The notes below the pieces were generated by a model, which was given only the letters and a program-made list of their open reading frames with translations, was not told the origin of the DNA and searched no databases. A program made the position numbers and the translations under genes. This document shows positions 51,198 through 60,127 of a stretch of DNA of 64,000 bases, one piece after another (position 1 is the stretch's first letter; every line of letters starts with the position of its first letter). Origin of the DNA: Mycolicibacterium fluoranthenivorans (GTDB taxonomy: Bacteria > Actinomycetota > Actinomycetes > Mycobacteriales > Mycobacteriaceae); the NCBI RefSeq assembly GCF_011758805.1, contig NZ_JAANOW010000001.1, positions 868,001 to 932,000 of the forward strand, given 5' to 3'.

Positions 51198-52388
51198 ATG
51201 GCCCAGCGTGAATGGGTCGAGAAGGACTTCTACAAGGAGCTCGGCGTCTCCTCCGACGCCACCAAGGACGAGATCAAGCGCGCCGCGCGCAAGATCCTGG
51301 CCGAGAACCACCCCGACCGTAACCCCGGTGACACCGCCGCCGAGGACCGCTACAAGGCGGCCTCGGAAGCCAAAGAGGTGCTGACCGACGACGCCAAGCG
51401 CAAGGAGTACGACGAGACCCGTCGGCTCTTCGCCAGCGGCGGATTCGGCCGGCGGTTCAGTGGCGGCGGCGGTGCGGGCAATTTCGGCCCCGGTGGGTTC
51501 AGTTCTGATGGCGCCGAGTTCAATCTGGGTGACCTGTTCGACCAAGCCGGCCAGGCCGGCGGGGCGAACATCGGTGACCTCTTCGGTGGCCTGTTCGGCC
51601 GGGGCGCACAGCAGCCCAGGCCGAGCCGGCCCCGGCGGGGCAACGACCTGGAAACCGAAACCGAGCTCTCGTTCATGGAGGCCACCAAGGGCGTGGCGAT
51701 GCCGTTGCGGCTCACCAGCCCGGCTCCGTGCACGAATTGCCATGGCAGCGGGGCGCGTCCGGGTACCAGCCCGAAGGTGTGCCCGAACTGCAACGGTGCC
51801 GGAGTGATCAACCGCAACCAGGGCGCGTTCGGATTCTCCGAGCCGTGCACCGAGTGCCGCGGCAGCGGCTCGATCATCGAGCACCCCTGCGACGAGTGCA
51901 AGGGCACCGGGGTGACCACCCGGACCCGCACCATCAACGTCCGGATTCCGCCGGGCGTCGAGGACGGCCAGCGGATCCGGTTGGCCGGCCAGGGTGAGGC
52001 GGGGCTGCGCGGCGCACCGTCGGGCGACCTGTACGTCACCGTGCATGTGCGTCCCGACAAGGTGTTCGGTCGCGACGGTGACGATCTGACGGTCACCGTT
52101 CCGGTGAGCTTCCACGAGTTGGCGCTGGGCGCAACGCTTTCCATTCCGACTCTGGAGGGGAAAGTGGGCGTGCGGGTGCCGAAGGGCACCTCGGACGGCC
52201 GGATCCTGCGGGTCCGGGGTCGTGGCGTGCCCAAGCGGTCCGGTGGCCACGGCGACCTGTTGGTCACGGTGAAGGTCGCGGTGCCGCCGAGCCTGGAAGG
52301 CGAAGCGGCCGAGGCGCTGGAGGCCTATGCCAAGGCCGAACGCGCCAGCGGGTTCGATCCGAGGGCGGGATGGGCGGGGAATCTGTGA
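51198..52388 (+). CDS. dnaJ: Co-chaperone DnaJ
   Basis: 396 residues, SD AAGGAGGTG. J-domain with HPD ([10 protein letters not shown]), a Gly/Phe-rich linker, four CxxCxGxG zinc motifs ([32 protein letters not shown]) and the two client-binding barrels. It stimulates the ATPase of DnaK. It is type I, the form found in the hspR operon. Confidence 0.98.
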   Translation: MAQREWVEKDFYKELGVSSDATKDEIKRAARKILAENHPDRNPGDTAAEDRYKAASEAKEVLTDDAKRKEYDETRRLFASGGFGRRFSGGGGAGNFGPGGFSSDGAEFNLGDLFDQAGQAGGANIGDLFGGLFGRGAQQPRPSRPRRGNDLETETELSFMEATKGVAMPLRLTSPAPCTNCHGSGARPGTSPKVCPNCNGAGVINRNQGAFGFSEPCTECRGSGSIIEHPCDECKGTGVTTRTRTINVRIPPGVEDGQRIRLAGQGEAGLRGAPSGDLYVTVHVRPDKVFGRDGDDLTVTVPVSFHELALGATLSIPTLEGKVGVRVPKGTSDGRILRVRGRGVPKRSGGHGDLLVTVKVAVPPSLEGEAAEALEAYAKAERASGFDPRAGWAGNL

Positions 52389-52404
52389 TGAACATGGAGT
52401 CCCG

Positions 52405-52767
52405 ATGAGCAAGCAGAACGATGCTCGCACCTTCCTCATCTCGGTGGCCGCCGAGCTGGCCGGTATGCATGCGCAGACCCTGCGCACCTACGACCGGCTC
52501 GGTCTGGTCAGCCCGCAGCGCACCTCCGGGGGTGGCCGCCGCTACTCGCAGCACGATGTCGATCTGCTGCGCGAAGTCCAGCGGCTGTCCCAGGACGAGG
52601 GTGTCAACCTGGCCGGGATCAAGCGCATCATCGAGCTGACCAACCAGGTCGAGGCGTTGCAGGCGCGAGTCGCCGAGCTGTCCGCCGAGCTCGACCGGGT
52701 GCGCAAGCCGAGCACGGCGGTGGTGCTGTGGCAGCCCGCAGCCGCGCGGCGCCGACATCAGGCCTGA
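52405..52767 (+). CDS. hspR: Heat-shock repressor HspR (MerR family)
   Basis: 120 residues from ATG 52405, 16 bases after dnaJ. An N-terminal MerR helix-turn-helix (VAAELAGMHAQTLRTYDRLGLVSPQRTSGGGRRYSQHDVDLLREVQRLS) is followed by a coiled-coil dimerisation helix (NQVEALQARVAELSAELDRVR). It represses the dnaK operon at the HAIR elements upstream. The short C-terminal tail is basic. Confidence 0.97.
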   Translation: MSKQNDARTFLISVAAELAGMHAQTLRTYDRLGLVSPQRTSGGGRRYSQHDVDLLREVQRLSQDEGVNLAGIKRIIELTNQVEALQARVAELSAELDRVRKPSTAVVLWQPAAARRRHQA

Positions 52768-52865
52768 TAGCCGAGGCGCTCGCGCACCCAGTCTTTTGGT
52801 TGGGGTAACCCGATAAATGGACTAACCCTTTACGAAAACGGTCCAGTCAGGGCAGGATTTGGTAC

Positions 52866-55115
52866 ATGGCCGAATCCTCTCCCCAACTGGGCCGTTTTCG
52901 TGTGCTCGACGCCAAACCCGTCAACCTCGACGGGTTCAGCGTCACCGCGCCCGAACTCGGGCTGGCCGCCATGCACAGCCCGTTCGACCCCGAGCCCTCG
53001 CTGGTCGTCCGCGCCGGCAGGGTCGTCGAACTGGACGGGAAGCCGGCCGAATCCTTCGACGTGATCGACGAATTCATCGCGCAGTACGGTATCGACCTGT
53101 CCGTGGCGGAGGAGGCCATGGCGCTCGACGAGGTCACGCTGGCACGGATGACCGTCGATATCAACGTGCCCCGCGCCGAGGTGGTGCGCCTCATCGGCGG
53201 CACCACGCCGGCCAAGCTCGCGCGCGTCGTGGCAGTGCTCAGCCCGGCCGAGATGCAGGTCGCGATGCACAAGATGCGGGCCCGGCGCACCCCGAGCAAC
53301 CAGGCGCACGTCACCAACCAGCTCGACGACCCCCTGCTGATCGCCGCGGACGCGGCCAGCGCGGTGGCCTACGGCTTCCGCGAGGTCGAGACCACCGTGC
53401 CGGTGCTCGGCGATGCCCCCTCGAATGCGGTCGCGCTGCTGATCGGCTCACAGGTCGGGTTACCCGGGGCCATGGCCCAGTGCTCCATCGAGGAGGCGCT
53501 GGAACTCCGATTGGGATTGCGCGGCCTGACCAGTTACGCCGAGACCATCTCGCTGTACGGCACCGAACAGGTCTTCACCGACGGTGACGACACCCCGTTC
53601 TCCAAGGCGATACTCACCTCGGCCTACGCCTCCCGGGGCCTGAAGATGCGGGTCACCAGTGGCGGCGGGGCCGAGGTGCTGATGGGCGCGGCCGAGAAGT
53701 GCTCCATCCTCTATCTCGAGTCGCGCTGCGTGTCACTGGCGCGGGCTCTGGGTTCGCAGGGTGTGCAGAACGGCGGTATCGACGGGGTCGGTGTGGTGTC
53801 CTCGGTGCCCGAGGGCATGAAGGAGCTGCTTGCCGAGAACCTCATGGTGATGATGCGCGATCTGGAATCCTGTGCGGGTAACGACAATCTGATCTCGGAA
53901 TCCGATGTGCGCCGCAGCGCGCACACCCTGCCGGTGCTGCTGGGCGGCGCCGATTTCATCTTCTCCGGCTTCGGTTCCATCCCGCGCTACGACAACGCCT
54001 TCGCGCTGTCCAACTTCAACGCCGACGATATGGACGACTTCCTTGTCCTGCAACGGGACTGGGGCGCCGACGGTGGGCTGCGCACGGTCAGTCAGGAACA
54101 CCTGGCCCGGGTGCGGCGGCGGGCTGCCACCGCGGTGCAGGCGGTGTACCGCGATCTCGGCCTGGCCGACTACGACGATGACCGCGTCACCGCCGCCGTC
54201 CTCGCCAACGACTCCCGCGACCTGCCGCCCGGTGACCCGAAGGCCGTCGCCGAAGCCGCGGCGTCCATCGAGGCCCGCCAGTTGACGGTGTTCGACGTGG
54301 TGGCCGCGTTGCACCGGACCGGCTACACCGAGGAGGCCGAGGCCATCATGGCCCTGACCGCCGAACGGTTGCGCGGAGATCAGTTGCAGACCTCAGCCAT
54401 TTTCGACGAACAGATGCGGGTGCTGTCCAAGGTCACCGACCCCAACGACTACCGCGGTCCCGGAACGGGATACACCCTCACCGAGGCGCGCCGGGCCGAG
54501 ATCGACGATATCCGGCAGGCCCGCACCACCGCCGAACTCACCGCCGACCAGGCCGACCATCAGGGCCACCTGGTGCTCACCGAGATCGAAGAGGCCCGCC
54601 AGGGCGCCAACCCCCGCGAGGTCTGTATCGGGCTCTCCCCGGCGCTGGGCCGCACCGTCTGGCTGACGCTGTGCGGGCTGACCGTCGGTGAGGCGATCCG
54701 GCAGCTCACCGCCGGGCTGGAGGAGGAGGGCTGCGTGCCCCGCTTCGTCCAGGTCCGCTCCACCATCGACGTCGGGCTGATCGGCCTGACGGCCGCCAAA
54801 CTGTCCGGCTCCGGTATCGGAATAGGCTTGCAGGGCAAAGGAACTGCGCTCATACACCGCCGTGATCTGGCCCCGCTGGCCAACCTGGAACTGTTCAGCG
54901 TGGCCCCGCTGCTCACCGCGCGCAACTACCGCGAACTCGGCCGCAACGCCGCCCGGCACGCCAAGGGCATGGCTCCCGTCCCCATTCTCACCGGAGGCAC
55001 CGATGAATCGATCTCGGCGCGGTACCACGCCCGGGCCGTCGCACTGGTCGCCCTGGAGCGCGAGGCCAGTGAACCCGGCGCCGCTCCCGTCACGGTGGCG
55101 GTGACGCGGGCATGA
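52866..55115 (+). CDS. Coenzyme-B12 diol/glycerol dehydratase, fused large-medium subunits
   Basis: 749 residues from ATG 52866. Residues 1 to about 540 correspond to the large subunit (PduC/DhaB), and the remainder (EVCIGLSPALGRTVWLTLCGLTVGEAIRQL...GIGLQGKGTALIHRRDLAPLANLELF) to the medium subunit (PduD). In the large part the active-site blocks are intact: QAHVTNQ with the catalytic His, the Glu in REVETT, SYAETISLYGTE, the Asp in CAGNDN and the Ser in GADFIFSGFG. It dehydrates 1,2-propanediol or glycerol to the aldehyde by adenosylcobalamin radical chemistry. In most bacteria alpha and beta are separate, so the fusion is notable. No microcompartment shell genes are nearby. Gamma subunit and reactivase follow, overlapping. 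Confidence 0.92.
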   Translation: MAESSPQLGRFRVLDAKPVNLDGFSVTAPELGLAAMHSPFDPEPSLVVRAGRVVELDGKPAESFDVIDEFIAQYGIDLSVAEEAMALDEVTLARMTVDINVPRAEVVRLIGGTTPAKLARVVAVLSPAEMQVAMHKMRARRTPSNQAHVTNQLDDPLLIAADAASAVAYGFREVETTVPVLGDAPSNAVALLIGSQVGLPGAMAQCSIEEALELRLGLRGLTSYAETISLYGTEQVFTDGDDTPFSKAILTSAYASRGLKMRVTSGGGAEVLMGAAEKCSILYLESRCVSLARALGSQGVQNGGIDGVGVVSSVPEGMKELLAENLMVMMRDLESCAGNDNLISESDVRRSAHTLPVLLGGADFIFSGFGSIPRYDNAFALSNFNADDMDDFLVLQRDWGADGGLRTVSQEHLARVRRRAATAVQAVYRDLGLADYDDDRVTAAVLANDSRDLPPGDPKAVAEAAASIEARQLTVFDVVAALHRTGYTEEAEAIMALTAERLRGDQLQTSAIFDEQMRVLSKVTDPNDYRGPGTGYTLTEARRAEIDDIRQARTTAELTADQADHQGHLVLTEIEEARQGANPREVCIGLSPALGRTVWLTLCGLTVGEAIRQLTAGLEEEGCVPRFVQVRSTIDVGLIGLTAAKLSGSGIGIGLQGKGTALIHRRDLAPLANLELFSVAPLLTARNYRELGRNAARHAKGMAPVPILTGGTDESISARYHARAVALVALEREASEPGAAPVTVAVTRA

Positions 55116-55456
55116 CCGGCGAACTCCCCGACAAGTACACCGTTGCCGCCGCCGTCGAGGGACGGTTGACGTTGTCGGATCTGCAGATGGACCCGGCCAC
55201 CCTGGCGCATCAGGCCGTCGTCGCCGAAGAACACGGCAATCCCCAGCTCGCCGAGAACTTCCTGCGCGCAGCCGAATTGGCGCTCATGGACGGCGAAGAG
55301 GTGATGGCGCTCTACGAGGCGCTGCGCCCGTACCGCTCGACCGCCGCCGAACTGGAGGCGCTGCGGGTGTCGCTGCACACCCGCGGCGCCACGCGCTGCG
55401 GTGCACTCGTCGAGCAGGCCGCCGTCGTCTACGCCCGGCGAGGCCTGCTGCGGTGA
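55112..55456 (+). CDS. pduE: Diol/glycerol dehydratase small (gamma) subunit
   Basis: 114 residues from ATG 55112, overlapping the large-subunit stop (ATGA). It matches PduE/DhaE in AAAVEGRLTLSDLQMDPATLAHQAVVAEEHGNPQLAENFLRAAELALMDGEEVMALYEALRPYRSTAAELEAL. It completes the dehydratase with the fused alpha-beta chain. The short N-terminus lacks the extended localisation tail of microcompartment-targeted PduE. Confidence 0.9.
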   Translation: MTGELPDKYTVAAAVEGRLTLSDLQMDPATLAHQAVVAEEHGNPQLAENFLRAAELALMDGEEVMALYEALRPYRSTAAELEALRVSLHTRGATRCGALVEQAAVVYARRGLLR

Positions 55457-57180
55457 CCGGCCCGGTCAGCATTGTCGCCGGGATCGATATCGGCAACCAC
55501 ACCACCGAGATCGTGCTGGCCCGGGTGGGATCCGGTCGCGCCGAACCCCTCGCACACGGTCAGGCCCCGACGCGCGGCCGTAAGGGGTCCCGAGATTCGC
55601 TGGCGGGGGCGGCGGCACTGCTGACCCGGATCGAGGTGGACGCCGGGGTGGCCGCCGACCGGGTGGTGCTCTCGGCGATCCGGCCGGTGGACACCGCAAC
55701 CGCCCCGCTGCCGCCGGCCGCCTCACCGCGCTCACCGGTGATCAGCCTGCGCCGCCCCGACGCCAGCACCCCGGCCGGCACCGGCTACGGGGTCGGCCGG
55801 CACGTGCCGGTACACGCCCTGACCGGACCCGTCGCGCCGGATCCGGTGGTGGTCTCGATCGGTCCGTCGATCGACTACGAGGAAGCCGCGCACCACCTCT
55901 GCGATGCGGTGGCCGCCGGGTGGACCATCGCCGGGGTGCTCGCCGCCGAGGACGACGCGGTGCTGATCGCCAACCGGATCCCGATCCGGGTGCCCGTGGT
56001 CGACGAGGCCGATACCCACCTGCTGGACCCCGATGTGCTGGTCGCCGTCGAGGTGGTCGCCGACGGCAGCGCCTACCGCCTGCTCGCCGATCCCGTCGCG
56101 CTGGCCGCCGCCCTGCAGATCGGCCCCGACGAACTGCCGTGGGTCGCCGAGTTCACCAGGGAGCTCGCCGATGCGCCCGCCATCGCGGTGACCCGCCGCA
56201 CCCGGGCACCCGAACCGCCGGCGAGCGAGGACGATTACGTCGACTGCGTCGTGCGGGGTGAGACGGTTCGGTTCTCACCCGAACAGGCCTACCCGCTGTT
56301 GCGGACCGAACCACCGGGCACCGCCGTGCGGGTGCGGTTGCGGTCGTGTAAGCACGCCGAGGACGGGGTCCCCGTCGACGACGCCTATTTCACCGATCTG
56401 GCGGCCATCGACAACGGGGCCTGGCTGCGGCGTGGCGTCGCCGACACCCGGGGTGCCGTGGTGGCGTTGTTGGCTGCCGACCACGTCGCCGACGCCGCTG
56501 AGACGATGACCGAGCTGACCGGCCGGCCCGCGCACACACTGGCCGCAGAACCCGAGGCGGCCGCGCGGGGCGCCCTGACCACGCCGGGGCTGCCCGACGA
56601 TGTCATCGTCTGCGATATCGGCGGTGGCACAGTCGATCTGGTCGGTGCAGACCGTACGGTCACCGCGGCGGGCGCGGGGGAGACCATCACCTCGGCGGTG
56701 GCCCGGGTGCTGTCCATCCCGCGGGCACTGGCCGAACGCGTCAAACGCAGCCCCGCGCTGCGTGTCGAGGGACCGCATCTCGCGCACGAAGAGGACGGCC
56801 GGCGGGTGTTCCTGGACACCCCGGCCACCGCGGATGCGATCGGGCGGTTGTGCACCCGCGGTAGCGCGGGTCTGGTGCCGTTTTCCCGCACGCTGGCCGC
56901 CGAGGAGTGGCGCAGCCTGCGGCTGGCGGTCAAGGAGGCGACGGTGGCCTCGAACATCGTGCGCTGCCTGCGCGTGTTCGACCGGTTGCCCGCGGTGCTC
57001 GTGTTGGCCGGCGGCGGGGCGCTGGACGACGAACTGATCCGCACCGTCGGCGAGGCGCTGCGCGGTGAAGTGGTGGTGGGCCGGGCCCATATCGACGGGG
57101 TGCACGGACCCCGCTACGCGGTGGCGTCCGGGCTGGTGCACCTGGCCGCTGAGCAGGACTGGGCGGCCGAGGTCAGCTGA
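55453..57180 (+). CDS. pduG: Diol dehydratase reactivase large subunit (DdrA/PduG)
   Basis: 575 residues from GTG 55453, overlapping the small-subunit stop. The actin-like ATPase fold is evident: IVAGIDIGNHTTEIVLARVG at the start, CDIGGGTVDLVGADRTV and LVLAGGGALDDELI. It removes damaged cobalamin from inactivated dehydratase using ATP. The usual small partner DdrB/PduH is absent from the window. Its stop lies eight bases inside the convergent epimerase gene. Confidence 0.9.
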   Translation: MTGPVSIVAGIDIGNHTTEIVLARVGSGRAEPLAHGQAPTRGRKGSRDSLAGAAALLTRIEVDAGVAADRVVLSAIRPVDTATAPLPPAASPRSPVISLRRPDASTPAGTGYGVGRHVPVHALTGPVAPDPVVVSIGPSIDYEEAAHHLCDAVAAGWTIAGVLAAEDDAVLIANRIPIRVPVVDEADTHLLDPDVLVAVEVVADGSAYRLLADPVALAAALQIGPDELPWVAEFTRELADAPAIAVTRRTRAPEPPASEDDYVDCVVRGETVRFSPEQAYPLLRTEPPGTAVRVRLRSCKHAEDGVPVDDAYFTDLAAIDNGAWLRRGVADTRGAVVALLAADHVADAAETMTELTGRPAHTLAAEPEAAARGALTTPGLPDDVIVCDIGGGTVDLVGADRTVTAAGAGETITSAVARVLSIPRALAERVKRSPALRVEGPHLAHEEDGRRVFLDTPATADAIGRLCTRGSAGLVPFSRTLAAEEWRSLRLAVKEATVASNIVRCLRVFDRLPAVLVLAGGGALDDELIRTVGEALRGEVVVGRAHIDGVHGPRYAVASGLVHLAAEQDWAAEVS

Positions 57181-58084
57181 CCCTGATGGCGAACCGCGCC
57201 GTCACCGGGCCACCGGCGGCCACCGCGTAGTCGCCGCGGCGCAGCGCGTCGGTGGTGGCGGCCATCGGTTCGACGGCCACCAGCTCGTCGCCCGCGGGCG
57301 CGAACAGCTGCGCCGCCGGATAGCCCTGCTCGTAGATGACTTCCAGGCGACGTCCACCACCGGACAGGGCGAACACCGCACCGTCTTGCACCCCGGTGAA
57401 GCCATCGTCGAGGGTGCGTGTCCCGAGAGGTTCGGCCGAGGCGGGCCACTCCTGCTGCGCACCGGTCGGGATGCCGGCCTCGTCCACCGGCAGGTGCCGT
57501 AACGCAGGGGTCTCCAACACCCATTCGGCCCGCGGTACCCCCGGGATCTGCAGATAGGGGTGGTAGCCGAAACACAGTGGCACCGGTGCCGCGGTGGTCG
57601 GGGTGACCGTGGTGGCGATGGTCAGGGTGCGATCGGCCAGGGTGATGTCCTGGGTCAGCACATGGGGAAACGGGAACGCGGCCAGCAGCCGCGGGTTACC
57701 GCTGTAGTCGAGGGTGGCCGTCAGCCGGTTGTCGGTGCGGGCGGTGACCAGCCAGCCCGGGTAGGCGGCCAACACACCGTGGATGGGCAGGCCGTTCGCG
57801 TCGGCGCGCACCCCGCCGGCGCCCGGGGTCAGTGTCACCACCGCCCCGTCGACGTCATAGCTGTTGGCGCTCAACCGGTTCGCCCACGGGTACAGCAGCG
57901 GGATACCCATCGTCTTCCCGTCGGCCACGTAGGCGGTCAGGCCGCGCCGCTGGCCCAGGTATTCGATACCGTCCGCGGCGAGTGAGGTGCCGATCATGCC
58001 CGCACCCGGCACGAAGGTGGCGGTCAGCGCGGACGACGGATCGTGCAGGGTGACGTTCTGGAACGCCGGATCGGACTGAGCCAC
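57173..58084 (-). CDS. Aldose 1-epimerase family protein
   Basis: 303 residues from GTG 58084 (AGAGGA upstream). Galactose-mutarotase-like signatures are GKTMGIPLLYPWANRLSANSYDVDG with the substrate-binding Arg, LPIHGVLAAYPGWLV with the catalytic-type His, PLCFGYHPYLQIPG, and a beta-sandwich C-terminus with VAVEPMAATTDAL. It likely interconverts anomers of a sugar or modified sugar in the cytoplasm. It is convergent with the reactivase and shares its promoter side with the flavohaemoglobin gene 14 bases upstream. Confidence 0.88.
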   Translation of the reverse strand: MAQSDPAFQNVTLHDPSSALTATFVPGAGMIGTSLAADGIEYLGQRRGLTAYVADGKTMGIPLLYPWANRLSANSYDVDGAVVTLTPGAGGVRADANGLPIHGVLAAYPGWLVTARTDNRLTATLDYSGNPRLLAAFPFPHVLTQDITLADRTLTIATTVTPTTAAPVPLCFGYHPYLQIPGVPRAEWVLETPALRHLPVDEAGIPTGAQQEWPASAEPLGTRTLDDGFTGVQDGAVFALSGGGRRLEVIYEQGYPAAQLFAPAGDELVAVEPMAATTDALRRGDYAVAAGGPVTARFAIRVS

Positions 58085-58098
58085 CGGTGCATCCTCTC

Positions 58099-59247
58099 TC
58101 AGTGCAGCGGATCGTGCTGGATACGTTCGGGGGGTGCGCCTTTGGCGATCAGGGCGGTCGTGGTCGCGGTGACCATACCGGGACCCCCGCACACCAGGAT
58201 CTGCCGGTCGCCCCAGCCGCCGTAACGCGTCACGACAGCGGGGAGCAGGCCGTTCTGGCGAACGTGCAGTCCGCGCGGCGGCTGGACGTCCGGGTAGTCG
58301 GCGGCCCATGGCGGGTCGGTGGCGAACTCCGACACCGGGGTGACGGACAACCACGGATTGGTCGAGGCGATCTCCCACAGGGTGCGCAGATCGTAGAGAT
58401 CGCAGGGGAACCGGCCGCCGAAGAACAGGTGCACCCGCGGATTCACCCCGTACCGGCACAGGTCCATGATCAGCGCGCGCAACGGCGCCAGCCCGGTGCT
58501 GCCGGCGACCATCAACACGTCACCGTCGTCGCGGTCGACATGCAGCGCGCCGTGCGGATTCGACAACCGCCAGCGGTCACCCGGCCTGGTTTCGCCGACG
58601 ATCGCGGTGCTCACCATGCCGCCGCTGACCGATCGGACGTGGAACTCGATGGCCCCGCCGGGATCGGCGGGGATGGACGGTGACAGGTAGCGCCAGCGCC
58701 GCGGCCATTGCGGCACCTGCACGGTCAGGTACTGGCCGGGGTGATAGTCCAGCGGATGGTCGAGCTGCAACCGGATCATCGAGACGTCCCGGGTGACGCG
58801 GATGTGGTCGACGACGGTGCCGTCGTGATACGGAAGACCGGGTTCTGCCTCGGCGGCGCCGCCCATCACGCCGGTCAGGAGTTGCACGACATCCGCGGCC
58901 GCTTCGGCCACCCGGGCGTCCCAGCTGCCGGGCAATTCGGCGCGCAGCGTACCGAGTAAGGCCGTGGCCAGGCTCTGGTAGTGCGCGGCGGTGACGCCGT
59001 ACTTGCGGTGGTCGCGCCCGAGCTGGGCCAGAAATGCGACCGGCTCGTCGGCGTGTTGCGCGATCAGCTCCGACAGCAGCCAGGTCAGCGCGTGGGCGAA
59101 GTTGTCGCGCTGGTGGGCCAGGTCGGGCGGGAACAGATCACGCGCCGACATATCAGTGGCGAACCAGCGGGTGTAGAGCCGGCCGACCATGTCGGCGTCG
59201 ACGGCGGCGCGCAACGTCTGCAGCGCGTCACGGTCGTCGAGTCCCAC
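58099..59247 (-). CDS. Type II flavohaemoglobin (Rv0385-like)
   Basis: 382 residues. The N-terminal globin domain (residues 1 to about 135) contains VGRLYTRWFATDMSARDLFPPDLAHQRDNFAHAL and the proximal His in DHRKYGVTAAHY. The FAD domain has the RWRYLSPS motif (type II, instead of RxYS), and the NAD domain has MVAGSTGLAPLRALIMDL and CGGPGMVT. Type II proteins of mycobacteria differ in haem-pocket residues from NO-dioxygenase flavohaemoglobins. They have been linked to D-lactate oxidation and membrane protection, so a role in NO detoxification is not assured. Confidence 0.88.
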   Translation of the reverse strand: MGLDDRDALQTLRAAVDADMVGRLYTRWFATDMSARDLFPPDLAHQRDNFAHALTWLLSELIAQHADEPVAFLAQLGRDHRKYGVTAAHYQSLATALLGTLRAELPGSWDARVAEAAADVVQLLTGVMGGAAEAEPGLPYHDGTVVDHIRVTRDVSMIRLQLDHPLDYHPGQYLTVQVPQWPRRWRYLSPSIPADPGGAIEFHVRSVSGGMVSTAIVGETRPGDRWRLSNPHGALHVDRDDGDVLMVAGSTGLAPLRALIMDLCRYGVNPRVHLFFGGRFPCDLYDLRTLWEIASTNPWLSVTPVSEFATDPPWAADYPDVQPPRGLHVRQNGLLPAVVTRYGGWGDRQILVCGGPGMVTATTTALIAKGAPPERIQHDPLH

Positions 59248-59282
59248 GTGCGACGAGTCTAGTTATCGTCGCACCGGGGGCG

Positions 59283-59951
59283 CTACAGGGCGTGAATCCC
59301 CTTGTACAGCACGAGAAGACCGATGACCAGCAGGATGGCGGCCACCAGGGCGGCGTGCTGGCGTTCCATCCACTCCTTCAGTCGCTCCAGCGGCTGGGCC
59401 AGCCGGTCGCCCGAGACGGCGTAGCCCAGGATCGGGATCGCTGCGGTGGAGGCCGAGACCGCGACGAAGCAGGCCAGTGCGATCCACGCGTGCATCGTCC
59501 CGATACCGGCGGTGCCGATCGCCAACCCCGCTGCGGCGCAGATGAACAGCACCTTGGGGTTGACCACCGCCAGCACCATCGCCGTCACCAGGGCCCGGCC
59601 GGGGGTCAGATCGGCCATCTTGCGCATCCACCCCGGCGAATGCACCGACTGCTTGCGGGTGAACCACCGATACCCGCCGAACACGATGAGCAGGGCGCCC
59701 ACCACGATCCGCAGCCAGGACGCCCATGCCGGCGGCTTGTCCAGATTGCCCAGCAGATCGGCGACTTCGACGAAGATCGCCGTCAGCGCACCGGTGCCCA
59801 GAATCCAGCCGAGCAGGAACGCCAACCCGGTCTGGCGCGGCCGCGCGGTGTGCAGGGCCAGGACCGCCGGGATGATGGTGAGGGGGGAGAGCGCGATCAC
59901 CAGGGCCAGCGGGATGAGTTCGGTGAGGGTGGAGCCGAAGTTCCCGGACAT
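59283..59951 (-). CDS. GAP/LysE-like membrane transporter
   Basis: 222 residues from ATG 59951. Six hydrophobic helices with the Sap/GAP signature LIPLALVIALSPLTIIPAVLALHTARPRQTGLAFLLGW at the start, RALVTAMVLAVVNPKVLFICAAAGLAIG in the middle (LysE-like NPK motif) and AALVAAILLVIGLLVLYKGIHAL at the end. GPL-addressing proteins (GAP) move glycopeptidolipids to the cell surface in mycobacteria; the family also includes unrelated exporters. No GPL biosynthesis genes are seen nearby, so the substrate is open. Confidence 0.85.
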   Translation of the reverse strand: MSGNFGSTLTELIPLALVIALSPLTIIPAVLALHTARPRQTGLAFLLGWILGTGALTAIFVEVADLLGNLDKPPAWASWLRIVVGALLIVFGGYRWFTRKQSVHSPGWMRKMADLTPGRALVTAMVLAVVNPKVLFICAAAGLAIGTAGIGTMHAWIALACFVAVSASTAAIPILGYAVSGDRLAQPLERLKEWMERQHAALVAAILLVIGLLVLYKGIHAL

Positions 59952-60127
59952 AGCGCAGAACCTAACACCTGGCGGGGCACGGCCGCGTGCTCGCGTGACA
60001 TGTACCGGCACCTGCGGTGGCGGCAAACTGACAATCCGGTAAAAAACCGGCTGGGCGTGCCCTCACTCGGTAGTCTGCGATGCGGTCCACCGTCGCGTGG
60101 ACATGATGTCCTGGGAACGGGGACCGC

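Noticed and set aside
52768..52865. Possible cobalamin riboswitch before the B12-dependent dehydratase
   Set aside because: The 98-base gap is too short for a full cobalamin riboswitch and I see no B12-box core; only weak inverted repeats.
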